A stretch of 64,000 nucleotides of DNA from Acanthochlamys bracteata (Eukaryota; Streptophyta; Magnoliopsida; Pandanales; Velloziaceae), in assembly GCA_019914995.1 (NCBI GenBank), contig CM034138.1:2604001-2668000 (forward strand), in the 5' to 3' direction. The position numbers and the translations under genes were made by a program. Shown here piece after piece: positions 11,878 to 24,500 of the stretch. The notes beneath the pieces were generated by a model that saw nothing but the letters and a program-made list of their open reading frames with translations, was not told the DNA's origin and ran no database searches. Each line of letters begins with the position of its first letter. Position 1 is the stretch's first letter.

Positions 11878-12242
11878 TAATAAAGCTTCTATTGCTGCTA
11901 CATGGGTTATTAGTTTAGCATTTTTGTTTGTGAGGAGTGCTTGTTAACCTGTTGTAATAATCGCTTTTGAAAGTTCGACAAGTCTACTGATTTTTATTGT
12001 ACATAACCAAGTGGTTTTCTATAGATAAAGAACTATGGATTAAGTTACTGCCAACCTCTTGAACCAGAACTGATGCTAGATATGGGGCTCAGTTTATTAT
12101 TTTAGGAAGTGATTCAGAAGCGACTTTTGAAAAATGAATTGTTAGAAAGTGAGTTTTTAAAAGTAAATTTATAAAAGTGAATATAAAAATTTGTGCCACT
12201 TTCAAATCATTTTAGGATAATAAATTGGATTGCTGAGATTAA

Positions 12243-12480
12243 TCTCAATAATAGGCTGGCCATGCTACTGTGAAGCTGTAAATAAGTTGGCATTGTTGGT
12301 GAATATTTGATTGAATCTTTTTCATGTAGGAGCAGACTTGGGGGATAAGTGCTTCTGAAATGCTCAATGATAGGCTGGCCATACTAGTTTGAAGCTGTAA
12401 TGGGAGTTGGCATTGTTGGTGAATATTTGATTGAACCTTTTTCATGTGGGAACAGATTTGGTCGAGCGTTCCTGAAATAG
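12243..12480. repeat. 119-bp tandem duplication
   Basis: The block starting near ATAGGCTGGCCAT (12252) recurs 119 bp later at 12371. Shared parts include GTTGGCATTGTTGGTGAA and TTTGATTGAA.CTTTTTCATG. The copies differ at scattered sites and by small indels, so the duplication is not recent. Confidence 0.8.
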
Positions 12481-12680
12481 ATTTTTTTAAATAAAAAATA
12501 TTTTGAAGATTTTTTAAAATAAGTTTTACGTTTTTATTTAAAAAATAGTAATAATAAAATTTTACTATATATAATTATTTTATATTTAATATTTTTAAAT
12601 ATATTTAAAAAAATTGTTGAGAAATGTAAATAAAATTTGGAATAAAAAGTTATTGAAATGTATTGCCAAATGGTGCCTTT
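12480..12680. mobile_element. AT-rich MITE-like block
   Basis: The sequence is built from A/T runs such as AAATAAAAAATATTTTGAAG, a pattern shared with AT-rich blocks at about 5760, 18260, 23730, 39250 and 46330. A GCGTTCCTGAAATAG start and a TGGTGCCTTTGG end suggest decayed terminal repeats. Borders are approximate and no target duplication is clear. Confidence 0.35.
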
Positions 12681-15215
12681 GGAAGCTTTTTAACACCTTG
12701 AGCTAGGCCTGTTGAGAGAAGTTCTTACATAAAAGTAAATTGCAGAATTGAATACTATCAACTTTTTGACATTTTGCATCTGTTCATCCTGGTTGCAATG
12801 GTTGGGACGATGCATTAGGAAGCAATTCCTTATGAATGTGTAGTGATATTTGTGTTAATTGCCATTGCTTGGTGTACTAACGTTGGATCTGTATGTAATG
12901 TTAAATGTAGAAAATAGATCTAATTATAATAAAGTTACTTTGATTTCACATTATTCTGCATTTTCTAGTCCAACATTGGTCTGGTTGACACAGTGCTGCC
13001 CATGTAAGTTTTTTATCTTTCGTTTTTTGTTTACCTGTTGCTTTTGGATCATATCTCAACACTAATATAAAATATTGTACTAGAAACTGAGGTTCATGTT
13101 CGTAACTCTGAAGGCCAGTTACTTTTTTTAACTCATGAAAGCTGATCCACAAGACAATGGCGTATATACAGGTTATCATGAGGGATTTGGCTCTTTGGTA
13201 CATATGTCTACATGCAGGTTATCACAAGATTTTGAGTCAATATGATTGTATGTCACACATTTGATTCAAGTTTAAAATGTTTCGATTCAATTTAGAATAT
13301 AAGCAGTGTTGTGTAGATTTTATTTAGTACTCTAAATTGAATAAAGTCGTCCACATGTATTGTGTAGATAACCATTTGGTAGTTGCAGTATACCACTGTT
13401 TATCATTAGTATATACTGATTATAACCAGGATAAAAGCCATACCTGGACAATGCGGTGGAAATATTGCAACGTGGATGGACACACCGGATGTAAAACTCC
13501 CTTCAATATTAAACGCGTTAATCTACGCCAAGTAATGCTGCAATCTTCTTAAATTCCCTGAAAGCAACTAATGCACCTTCTTTTTATGTTTGTGTTAGTC
13601 GTTGTTATTGCCCATCCATGGCAGGCAAGCAAAGCAAAGCAAGTTTTTAGCTCCTTGAGCAAGGATAACTCTCCAAGTACTCTTGCGGATCCTGCTTCTG
13701 TTTCCTCTACGTCACTTATATCTGTTTGCTTTTATCAGGGTTTAATTTTTCTTCTACTTTTCGTTTTGTTCTGCGCCAACTTCGGCTTACGGCTAGTCCG
13801 ATCCTTCTGAACTTCTTCTCCATCTTTTATACCAAGATACTCCTTCAATTTGTAAGATTCTTCTCTTGACTCTCCGTCTGATCAATGAGCTAATCAATTC
13901 TTGCCGCCAAATCTTGACTCTCTTGACTCTCTGTTTTCCGGTCTCTGATGGTCCTATGCTTGTGATTCCTGAGTTTTAGGTTTTGATTTTTAGTAGGTGG
14001 TTTCTTATGCAAGCCTCTTACTTTGCTTCTTTTACATATCAATAAAGGCGTGATGACGTTAGCCTACTAAGAATCTTCTCTCAAGATTTTTGCTTTATAG
14101 TTTGCTTGTCTAGGATTTTGAAAAGTAGATTGAAGATGGGTCACTATGTGAGTCTACCTGTGTAAGTGACGAAATTGCTTCCATTCCTCTTTCATGATTT
14201 TTATGATCTTTGCAAATAGAATTTCGAGGGAGCTTCTTTATCTCATTGCTAGCATGTGTTTTTACTTAGTAATCTTTTAAAAGGAACATTTTCTTGCACA
14301 CATACTCCTTTGTGAGCTTCTCAGCCATGTTCCAGTTATTGGAGATTGTCTACCAGTAGCACAAGACCAGCCGTTTTACCCCCTTTGTAATGCATCTTTT
14401 CATTTATGCTCCCATCTTATTTTTTTGTTTCTTGTTGAGCTGGTGCACAAAATTTTCTATACAGAACCCACTCGGTGGAACAAAACTTATTTTTGTCTGT
14501 TGTTGTAGCATCTTTCCCGAAATAATAATATTGCTCATCTTATAAACAAATCAAGCTCTTTTTTTCTGCATTGTTCCACCTCGAATGTGGTTGTTAGTCA
14601 ACATCTTCTGCTGTGAGCAGGAATTTCTTTTCAATCAAGATCTTCAAAATGACAAACGGAGAAGGCAGGCCATCCAACAACTCTGAAATCCTCTGTTTGA
14701 TTTAGACTATAGAGACGAATAGTCTTGGGCTGGAAACATATATCAGAAATTTTACATATGCAATTTGGTGGTTTATTTGTTCAGGTTTGCATCATCTTGG
14801 CATACTTCTCAAAGCTGGTCTATGTTCTACAGATTTAGCTTACAATAGTCTTTATGCTGGTGCTTGTGGTGTTATTATGACAGTCTTAATATGAATATGT
14901 TTAATTTTACATTTGTCTATGTACTACACTGTATTGTTTAGCTTGCATGAAAAATCTCTAACTAACAATCGAAAGATGTCGTGTATATGGTAGGGTAATG
15001 TTGCCAGCATCCAAAGTTAGGTGTATACATGATGAACTTTATTGAAATGCAGTAGTTGTAGCCAAGAGTGTATCTTTTCCTCTTTTCATAAAATCTTAAC
15101 TGGCGAATTATTTATTTAATAAATCACTTATTAGTTCATTCTGAGTATTTATCCTTAATATTTTGTCAGTTATCATCTTGCTTTTGGGAGTGTTCACATG
15201 ATACTCATTTTATAG
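12681..15215 (+). other. Non-coding T-rich region
   Basis: The region continues the T-rich, intron-like composition. Scattered short frames (for example around 13571-13810) carry no recognisable domain. Either remote 3' parts of the UBA2 transcript or 5' parts of the decayed gene that follows could lie here, but I cannot place them. Confidence 0.35.
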
Positions 15216-17093
15216 AAACCCCGTGAATATGTTGATGCACTTGGTGAACACGTCAAAGACTTGATGATGTTGCAAAAGATTAGCTTTGCCTTTCGGGAAA
15301 ATGTCCTGAAGGACCAGCATCTGATTTATCATTGGAACATTGTATTATTGTTGAAGTTTGTAAGGTTTCTAGACTGGTGTCTCTTGAGCATGATCTTAGC
15401 GGAAAATATTCTGCAATGTGCGAATCTGAAGTCAGTTGCTTCTCTGGTAGAAGAATCAAATTCTGGCACATCAAGTGATTGAACTGTAGAATTAATTCAG
15501 AGAGGGAAGTTGTTTATGACTCCAGTTGAAGTAACAAGCATCGATTCTGTAGGGGAAGGGAACAACATTGTTAAGGATGGAAGTGATGAAGATAAATCTT
15601 GTGCTCATCTTGCAAAGTTCATTGTGCTCCAGAGGATGACATTATTTCTGGAGTTGACCTTACTAGCTGACCATCAAGCCTTCAAGGTTTTACTTCATTA
15701 GCATTTCAAAGAGCTACAGTACCTATCGCAGACTCATTGATGTATTGTTGCTGGTTCCAATATTCTTTTGTGTTTTAATGGCTCTAGCAAACACTCAAAA
15801 GGATGCATACTTCGTGTTCCAGTTAGCAGGACTGTAGCCATAGGTTGTAATGTTGATGACTTTTGACTATACATAACTAAAGGCCTATAGTCATGCCATT
15901 GCTGAATGGACTGGTCTTACTAAAATATGGATTTCCAATCAGGAAATGTTTAGTATATTCCAACCTTAAGAATTACTTAAGCAATGCTATCGAAATACCT
16001 GTCTAATCAATGTCAATACGACATGGTGTAACTTCAGCAATTACGCATATAACTTTAATGTGCACATATACAATATTTTTCTGTAATCAGTACTCTCTTA
16101 CTTTTAGCTGCAGCTTTCTTTTATATCGACAACCTGCTTAATTTATGTTTCATGGTTTTGCTAATTTTAATTCCTTGGCTCTTTTGTTTGTGCAGCTGAC
16201 ACAGAGAATTTGGGTTGCTTTTCATTTGAACAAGTATCTACAAGCTATGATGTGGTTGACTTGAATATGAGATCATGGAAGAATTTGAAGATTTAAAGCT
16301 TGAACATATTATTGATGACAGAGGAAAGTTGGACCATTCCTTGATGCCACACCAACCAACTCTACCTTACAAGGTAAACTTTGGCATAAGAAAGCTGCTA
16401 TTTTCTTGTGAAAGAACGACACCTCCTACTGAAATCTGCTAGCATTTTAGTGAAACATGATGCAAGGATGATTATGAGCTGTCATATTGATTTTTCTGCT
16501 ATAACTACAGGATTGGACAGTCCTACTTTTGTCCATTGTGTTGCTCTTTTCTCCTTTCTCTATTACCTGCCGGTATTATCTCATTACACCAGAACTTATG
16601 GGTTAGAATAATTGGTTCCTGAATGATACAGAAGTTGGCAAATAAAACCACTCTTTTGACATTTTTTAACTAGACCGGAACACTCCTTCAGAATGTATAG
16701 TCTCAATAAGGATTTCAGTTACAGATGCAACAATACCCTTGACATCCTGTGATGAGAATTAGTATAGCTCCTTGCTCTTTGAGCTTTTCTAATAGAAAAT
16801 ATGGCTCACATTTAAGTTTTTACCTTTGGACTGAGTTTGAGCTCGACATTCTCCTTGAATCAAATTAAAACCTTATATTTTCGAAAAAATATAACTATTG
16901 TACATTTACGAATGTAGCATAATTTGTTATTTTCGAAAAAAGCTGACAACTCCTTCCTTATCAGAAGAAGCTAAAGCAAGCATTTAGATCAAGGGCATGG
17001 CCTTCACAGAATGATTGTCTGCAATGGCAAGTTCTGCATTGTGGCAATAACTCCCGAATTCAAGGAAGTAATCTGGATCTTGAACCCAACGAA
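15216..17093 (+). pseudogene. Decayed multi-exon gene of unknown family
   Basis: Three exon-like blocks have proper splice borders: 15216-15686 (TATAG acceptor, AAG|GTTTTA donor), 16196-16373 (TGTGCAG acceptor, AAG|GTAAAC donor) and 16965-17093 (TTATCAG acceptor, GAA|GTATGT donor). The last is exactly 43 open codons (KKLKQAFRSRAWPSQNDCLQ...). The second gives DTENLGCFSFEQVSTSYDVV in one frame and EEFEDLKLEHIIDDRGKLDH in another, so it holds a frameshift. The first likewise switches frame after MLQKISFAFRE and has an in-frame stop after FWHIK. I do not recognise the family. Coding-like amino acid composition with broken frames points to a gene in decay, probably truncated at its 3' end near the TBL gene. 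Confidence 0.4.
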
Positions 17094-17398
17094 GTATGTC
17101 TATGCGAAAATGACTGGGAGCTTGTGTAGCTTTTATTGCTGCTAAAATTCATGAAGTCAACCTTGCATCAAGCATGCAAAGTTGGCTGCCAAAATAGTTG
17201 CCATTATATCTCAAGGTCTTAAATGCTTTACTTACATCTGGGGAAACAAAGCAGCAACACTGTGCTGGTGAACATTTTGGTCCTTGTTTATTAAATATGT
17301 CATTTCTGTCAAGTGAACAGCAGTGTATACATCGTTGCAATAATTTATGTATCCAAGCGCTAAATGATCAATGGCAATCAAAGTTCCAAGGTAGAATG

Positions 17399-20300
17399 CT
17401 ACAATGTTATTGAGGGGGTTCCTGTTATGGCTGTATACAGAAGTACATTCCAAGTATCAGGTACTCCAGGAAGGCACCAATGGCTGCAGTCAGCATGCAT
17501 CATTGGGTTCTTCCGCTGGTCCAGCGTCAGAAGCTTCCCTCGTCTCGTGGTGTACACTGAAGTATGCGCATCTCTACGGTATTCCGATATTCTAGTAATG
17601 TTCAGATACCTTACTGGTGTTTTCATCTGATCAATTGTTCTCTCAACTAATGATATCATGGATTTCGGAAACCACTGAATGTACCTTTCTTTTGTGATCG
17701 GAGAAGTCTGGTTGTAACACCAATTTTCCCTGCAAGTATCAAAAGCAAGTTAAATATTAGCATGGGAACCGGTTGCCATTTCTAAATATGTACGTTTTTA
17801 TTCAGAACGAGAGTTGGGGTTCAGCATTGGACGGGACAAGAAAATGTTGGCGGCTGGGCAATTCTGGCTGAGGTTTGTATAATTACTTAGCAGAGACGCA
17901 CCAACTTGTCCATAAGTAGCTATAAGCCAAAGTGTGAGAGGACAGGTAGCAGACGTACCTCAGTTTAGGGTAAGAAATATGAAAGAGATCATTTTTCATT
18001 TCCGTACTGATTTGGTTGGCACTCTACATTGATGCCACTTGAAAGCTAAGGTGTCAGGATTGGGCAATTATAAGATTCAATTCCTATCAACTCGATTGTC
18101 TGTAGCCTTCTTCTCAAGTCTTCTTCCAAGCAGGGCATGGCCCATTCAACAATTATTCGTGTTCTGAAGAATCACCATATGAGCCATCCAGGTTTTTTGG
18201 TTATGGATCAGCTTAGTTCTATTTGAGTTCCGACTGACGCCCGTTTGCGATCGCTTAGGTGGTATTTGAAAATATTTTTCTAATTCTTTTTATTATATTT
18301 TTTTATAATTCTTTTAAAATTTAAAAATTCAAAAAATTTACAATATTAGATTTTATTATGTTTTAACATAAAAAAATAAAAGTTATTTTAAAAAAAATTT
18401 CTAAAAGTTTTTGTTTCTGAATTTTTTTTTCAATAAATTCATATAAACTTCCAATAAAAAAATAGTACGTTTGAGTGCTTCAGCTTTTTCATAAAAAAGT
18501 TGCTGATGATAGTTTATCGATATAAATATCTTATTTATAATTGCACTATGATGTAAAAATTAGTTTTGTATACTCGGTGATTTTTTAGATGATGAGCATG
18601 TTTTCAAAAGTTTGGACAAACTTATTTTGATATTTGACCAAATTTCTCATCTATTCTAACCCAATAATATTTTAATAATTTATTTCTGAAATTGTATTAT
18701 AAAAATTTATAATTTAATATTTAATATTAAAAATTAAAAATTATGTTATATAAAAATTATTTAAAAGTTCACTATGTTAAAAAGTTAAGTTAAAAAATTA
18801 TGTAAGAAATTTTTTTTTAATATATACATAATATATTTTAAGAACGTTTAATTACTTCTATTTTTATCTAATTTATAAAAAATTTTTTTGTTTAAGTAAC
18901 GTCCTCAATTTATTTTTAATCTGAACGCACTTATTAAATAAGTTTATTACTTCAATAAGTATTTTTTTTTCAGCTAACAGAAAAGGCCTTTTTTTAGCTA
19001 CCAACTTTTTAAAAGCGTTGAAGTAATGAATAGTGGAAGCAACGGTGCTCGCTTAAATGAAAAGCTATCCTACATGAACGTTCATATGATTCTTGTGTAC
19101 AGATATATGCTTCCCGTTAAACTTTTAATGAATGCTGTTTAAAATCAATGGCAAACAATTATAGTTGAATGCCCTGTTGCTCGCTTAATTGCTTTCTTGC
19201 TTTTACTGTTACTAGAGAACTACGTGATATGATATGAAGTTAGATGGAAGTTTTCTTACGATTTATGCTCCGGTGAGATGCTGCGGAAGAAGACGGTGGT
19301 TTTCGCCGGATCAACATTCCAGTCTATCCACTGGGACCACGTCTTCAACGCCGTCTCGTAAGCTTTGTTGCCGTCCATGTCCTCCATTACTTCGCCGTTA
19401 AGCTCAAAGTAATCCCAACTGTTAAAGACATTCCGGCAGAGAAGTTAATAAATCAGTAACTTTGCATCGAGTGATTGAAGTTTATGTTTTAGGTCAAGTA
19501 CTCACGCTCTCATCTTGCCCCGGTGAGTCCACCAGTGCCCGGAGTTGAAAACCATCACATCGGCACCGGCCCATCTCCAGTTGGTATCAGAGAGCTTATC
19601 AAGCTTCAGTATCTTGCCTCTTTGTTCTTCTTCCAACTTTACCAGAAACGGGTTCCAGAAGAACTCCACTGTCAAATTATAGTTCTATATGTACAGAAAA
19701 AAGAAAGAATTCGAAATATCAGCAATGAATCCCAAACATGAAGCAAAATTTTGTTTTGATGATGAGCTTACTATGTCTCTGAAAATCTTGTACTCAGATG
19801 ACTTGGTTTTCACTACTGTTCTTGACCGGGATCGACGAGCAGATGAGTAAAGCAAGCAAGAGAGTGACTCCCATTGGTTTCTGTTCAGTGAATCACCAAC
19901 AATTACAACCCTCTTCCCTCTCAAACTCTTTAGCATTCTTCTTCCGTTAAACCTTTAGATCGACAAAACCAACAACTTTTGAACAGAATAACAAGAATGC
20001 AACTCTTTTTCTCGTCGTACATTAAAACTCTGATCGAAAGTAGATCAGTATGTTTTACCTTGGTAACTTGCAACCTGTTGGTTCCCAACGCCAATGCTCA
20101 TAATCGGAATCCGGTCTGCCATTCTTATGACAACTAACCTGGTCACTGAGAAACGGGCATGTCCCGGCACGGTAAAGCGGGTAGTTGTTTGGGTCGTAAA
20201 CCCATTTTCCTTCAAACAAATTGCACTCTTCTTCTTTCTCCAACTTGTCTGGAACTGCAACCTTTTTCTGATCATCAGCACCATCAACAACAGAAACAGA

Positions 20301-20795
20301 GGAATTATTCGTTTCAGAGCTAAATTGTACTCCAATGCTAGTGTTCAAAGAGATTTCTTGATCATTCCTTGCTGCACTAGGACTCGGAGCAAATCTGGGA
20401 CTTGGAGCTGGAGAGAGTTGATGAAACATGTATGTCGGAGGAAAAGCTATACTAGAAGTACTTGGCAGTAGAGAAGAACTCTCTGCACCTTTATGTTCTG
20501 CAGCTTTTTCTGTACTTAGCAATGGAGATGGAGAAGCAGACATGGCTGGAGACAAAGCTATGCTATTGGAAGATTCTGGTGGTAATGCTCCTTTTGTTTT
20601 CAAATCACCAGAGACATGCAATGGAGTTGTTGTTTCCATGCTTGTAAGGGATTGAAGAAGAACAGGTGCAGGTTTTTGGCTTTGGTTGATGCAAATTGAA
20701 AGAAGGATGAACCCAAGAAAGCTCGCAATGGAACACAGTAACCACTTTTGGTTCACAAAACCTGCAACAGACGACTCCATTTCTATCTTCTTCAT
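17399..20795 (-). CDS. TRICHOME BIREFRINGENCE-LIKE (TBL) polysaccharide O-acetyltransferase
   Basis: Five exons, 20795-20059, 19952-19772, 19684-19506, 19418-19260 and 17729-17399, join in phase into 528 residues; all introns are GT-AG and the last is 1.5 kb. A signal anchor lies near residues 18-37 ([19 protein letters not shown]), followed by a Ser/Pro-rich stem to about 190. The PMR5N domain has [18 protein letters not shown]; the catalytic GDS motif is VGDS at 264-267; the second motif DCSH is at 499-502. TBL/DUF231 proteins are Golgi type II membrane enzymes that move acetyl groups onto xylan, mannan, pectin or xyloglucan. The C-terminal half resembles the TBL14/15/16 group, but substrate and exact orthology are uncertain. 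The intron between exons 4 and 5 holds AT-rich repeats. The start is the first ATG, 12 bases before a second one. Confidence 0.9.
18250..19010. mobile_element. AT-rich MITE-like blocks inside the last TBL intron
   Basis: GGTGGTATTTGAAAATATTT at 18259 resembles the reverse complement of the end near 46430-46448, pointing to a shared MITE family. A second AT-rich block follows from about 18480 to 19010. Insertion of such elements explains why this intron is far longer than the other three (about 90-110 bp). Confidence 0.4.
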
Positions 20796-23700
20796 CGGTA
20801 GTAGTACTACTCAGCTACTACTGTGTTGTTATTGTTGTCTTCTATTCTATGGTTTGTTATCATGAATCGTTTTGCTTTTGTTTATGTTGTTCATGGGTTT
20901 TGGTAAAAGATGAACAGTTTGTTGAAGACAATGTGGGGGAGGATATATGAGCTGGTAATGACCAATTGATTGCACGCACTTGAATGCAATTAAATTCTAG
21001 ACAAATCCCAGAAGCAGAAACTCAGCATTAAACAATTCTGCAAGGTCCTGTATAATGCAGTAGTGTTAAAACTAATTACCAGCTTTGTTTCTAGGCTACA
21101 TGTGGCTTATCACTGTAATGCAGTAGTCTCTTCTACTGCTTCTCAGAAAAAAGCCTGAACCTTTTAAAATTGGAGCTGGCTAAACAAAGATAAGCTTATA
21201 ATATAAATAAATATATAAGAAGTTGGGGAATTAGGTGAATGAATGAACTAGAGGTCATTGTTAATGGAGCTGGTAGAACTCTTTTAGCTGATTCAACAGG
21301 CACATGTTGGACTACAGTTTTCTCTTGCTGTTCATCGGATTCTTTTTTTCTAAAATATTTAGTCAGTAAACTATTCATTATAATATTTTCGTTGTCTAGT
21401 TTTAATCAACACAAGTTCATTCATAAGCTAATCACACTATTCATTAGTCGTTTGAAATTGCTTAAAAATAAAAATTTTCAGTGAAAAGATAAACTTATTT
21501 ATTTTTAATTAAGAAATAATTTAAAAATAATAAATTTGTTAAGTATAATTTATTTATATTTCAATTTAAAAATTTTTTGAAGTATTAAGAAAAATAAAAA
21601 GCCATTCCAAATAATTTCTAAGGTAGTGTTTAGAAGTGCTTTTCAACTTCATTTTTTTTTAATGTTTTAATTTATATTTTTAATAAATATTCTATATATA
21701 TTTAAATTTTAACAAAATATAAAAATTTATATTATTTATAAATTTTTATTTTTAAATAAAATAAAACTTTTTAAAAAAATATTTAGAATAATTTCGTTAT
21801 AGATAATTTTTCTTTCAAAAGAAGTTTCTCAACATCCAAGTGTTGTTTGGTACTGGATAATTGTTGCTAAAAGTATAGTATTACTAAAGAAGTTTTTAAG
21901 CTAGTGCATGAAGGTGAGGGAGAACCTATTGATATGTACACTGAATAACAAACACTTCAAAGGAAAAAAGGTTTGAAGGAATGTGTGAGATCAATATTGA
22001 AGATTGAAGCATGATAATGTGTATATAAATGGTAGGCATGAGAATATGAGATGGGCACATGTGCTTCTCTAAGAAGAGAAATTTAATTAATAGAGACTTG
22101 AGATATGTATGTGTCTAAGGGTTGGCTAAAATCTTCTTTATATTGATCTATGCTATGAACAGGTAAGCCATCATAGCATGTGGGTGAAGCAAGCAGTAGA
22201 TATTGTTTTGCTTTGATTTACTTCAATCTTTTAGGTAGTTTAAATTACCAGACGTATTTTAAATATACGTAATTAAATTTTAAAAAAATAAAAAGTGATA
22301 AATAAAATTTTAAAAATAAGTTAAAAATAAAATTTAATTTTTATTTTATAATTATTTATTGAAGTGAGTTGAAAGTAAAATCTTTATATTTTAATTATAT
22401 TTGAAGTCTTTCATATAGTGATGATATAGTGAAATTTTAATTTTTATAACATATTAAAATACGTAAACTAATTGAAAATTTAATTCTGATTGAAGAAATT
22501 AAAATTTTGAGTATTTGAAACACGGCCGGTTAAAAAATTAAAATAAGGATTGAGTGAATTAGATTGTTCTTTGTTCGTAGAAAGTAATTTAAAAAAATTA
22601 AAAAAGAGATTCTTAAAAATGAGTTATTTTGAAACTAAGTTTCACTATGAAAGAGTCAAAAGTTTTTATCTCTATATAACTCTACCCAATCCAACGCTAA
22701 GAAAATTTTGGGTCAGGGAAAATGTCTTATATTTCAATAAAGAACCGTCTCTAGTTTAATCAAATTCAAAAAATATTTCTTAAGAATTAGCACATCTCAA
22801 AATTAAATTATTTTATAAATTCTTTTAAACCGACAACCTCAGAAGATTTTTGAAAGTATTTATAATATTATTTTTATTTTCTCAATATTCTCATATTTTT
22901 TACTAAATTTAATTTTTATAATATTTTATAAAATACTGATAAATTATATGTCATATAATTTTATATAAATAAACTTTATTATTTTTTAATAAAAATAAGC
23001 TCATTTTCAGTAAAGTTTTTAAATATTTATTATTTAAAAACTTTTAATCATAAATATTCCAAAATATTCTCTCAATTTTTTTCTAACTTCTAAAAGAATG
23101 TTCTCTTAGAATTATGATGCTGAGAAATATAACGTGTGTAAGACCTCTAATTAACAATTTAAAATATATTTTTTAACTCTTAGAAAATAAAACATGTTAA
23201 TACTAGAGACACAAAAATAGAAAACAGAAAAAAAAGCTAACAATGAAGAATGGGAGCACATGGAATGATCATTCCTTTAGCTTCAAGTCACAGTACTTAA
23301 CTAACGTGCATGATAACAACGAATTAATCAGCGTTTATAATTATTAAGAACATCTAAATTATTATTCTCCTGGGTGCGTGGTAGTAGGTTAAAATGATTC
23401 ATGGCTTTTTAAGAATCTATTTATTAGACCAATACAGAAACATGTCTACTGCTCATGATCAGTGTCTTACTGTGTTTTGCTCAGCGGTGTCGTTTACAAA
23501 AACAATAACCTGATCCGATCCGAATCCTATTTAATTTTATATTTTAAGTTTTTGTTTTCATCAAACAAATTGTATATAACTATGCTAACTTGTCAATGAT
23601 TGGTAATAATATTTTTGAATTACGTGTAGTTAGCTTTACCGGCGTGAAATCTTACTTAATTACAAATGCAATGACATTAATAATTAACTATCATCTGAAT

Positions 23701-24008
23701 AATATAGAATTGAGATATTTGATATTGTTTTTGAAATGAGTTTTTTAAAATAAAAAATATTTTATCCTATTTTAACAAACAAATTTTATTATTTTAACTT
23801 AAAAAAAAAAAAAATTTAATATATAAAATTATTTCTGTATTTTTTAAAATTTTACTATATAATTTTTTTTGTATTTTTTAAAATTTTAATTTATAAAAAA
23901 TTTAAAAAATTTATAAAAAGTTTTTTTTTGAACGCTTTAAATGGAGTTGTAATTACCTCTCGAGTCTCGAATGGGTTATAGATTACAGATGAATTCGGGC
24001 CGGCCTCA
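20796..24008. other. Intergenic DNA between TBL and CofD-like genes, repeat-rich
   Basis: The TBL 5' flank occupies roughly 20796-21200. AT-rich MITE-like blocks lie near 21620-21850 (start GTAGTGTTTAGAAGTGCTT), 22260-23100 and 23700-23945. The rest is unique-looking with no coding frame. This is divergent intergenic space, the genes on both sides pointing away from it. Confidence 0.45.
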
Positions 24009-24028
24009 GGCCCAATTGTTGGGCCCAA
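24009..24028. promoter_or_regulatory. Site II-type GGCCCAA / TTGGGCCCAA motifs upstream of CofD-like gene
   Basis: GGCCCAA at 24009-24015 and TTGGGCCCAA at 24019-24028 lie about 475 bp before the first start codon. They match plant site II elements bound by TCP factors, common in housekeeping and organelle-related promoters. Function is inferred. Confidence 0.45.
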
Positions 24029-24500
24029 TGTGTGGTTCATATGATTGGACCATTCCTATTGGTATCTAATATATAAACACAGAATTATCATGATACACCT
24101 TTTCGTTTCTTGCGTTAATACAGTAAATTTCCAAGGATTATTCCATACTAACCTTACGTTCTTCCCAGAAGAAAATTCTATTGTTTTTTCTTTATCAAGA
24201 GGAAAGAATTTAAAAAAAAAAACTACGCTGAGTATCAAGGAGACAATTTCATCATTGGCAACTGTGAGGAACATTAATAATAATAACCAAACAAATATTT
24301 TGATTAATAATCAGCAATCAAACAAATTTCATACAGCTCCCAATTTGCTTTTATGCATTTTTTCACTTTTTATAATTTTGTTGGTTGAAAATTTTGGAAT
24401 TCATCAGCATTGGCGCGCTCAGTTCGCCGGAGAATTCTGAGAGAAAACAACGCGAGAGGCTTGGAAGAATATTTCTTCTTATAATTAAACAGACCTAAAG

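Noticed and set aside
17198-17630. Plus-strand frames over the last TBL exon
   Set aside because: Antisense to the conserved TBL C-terminus, which contains the catalytic DCSH motif.
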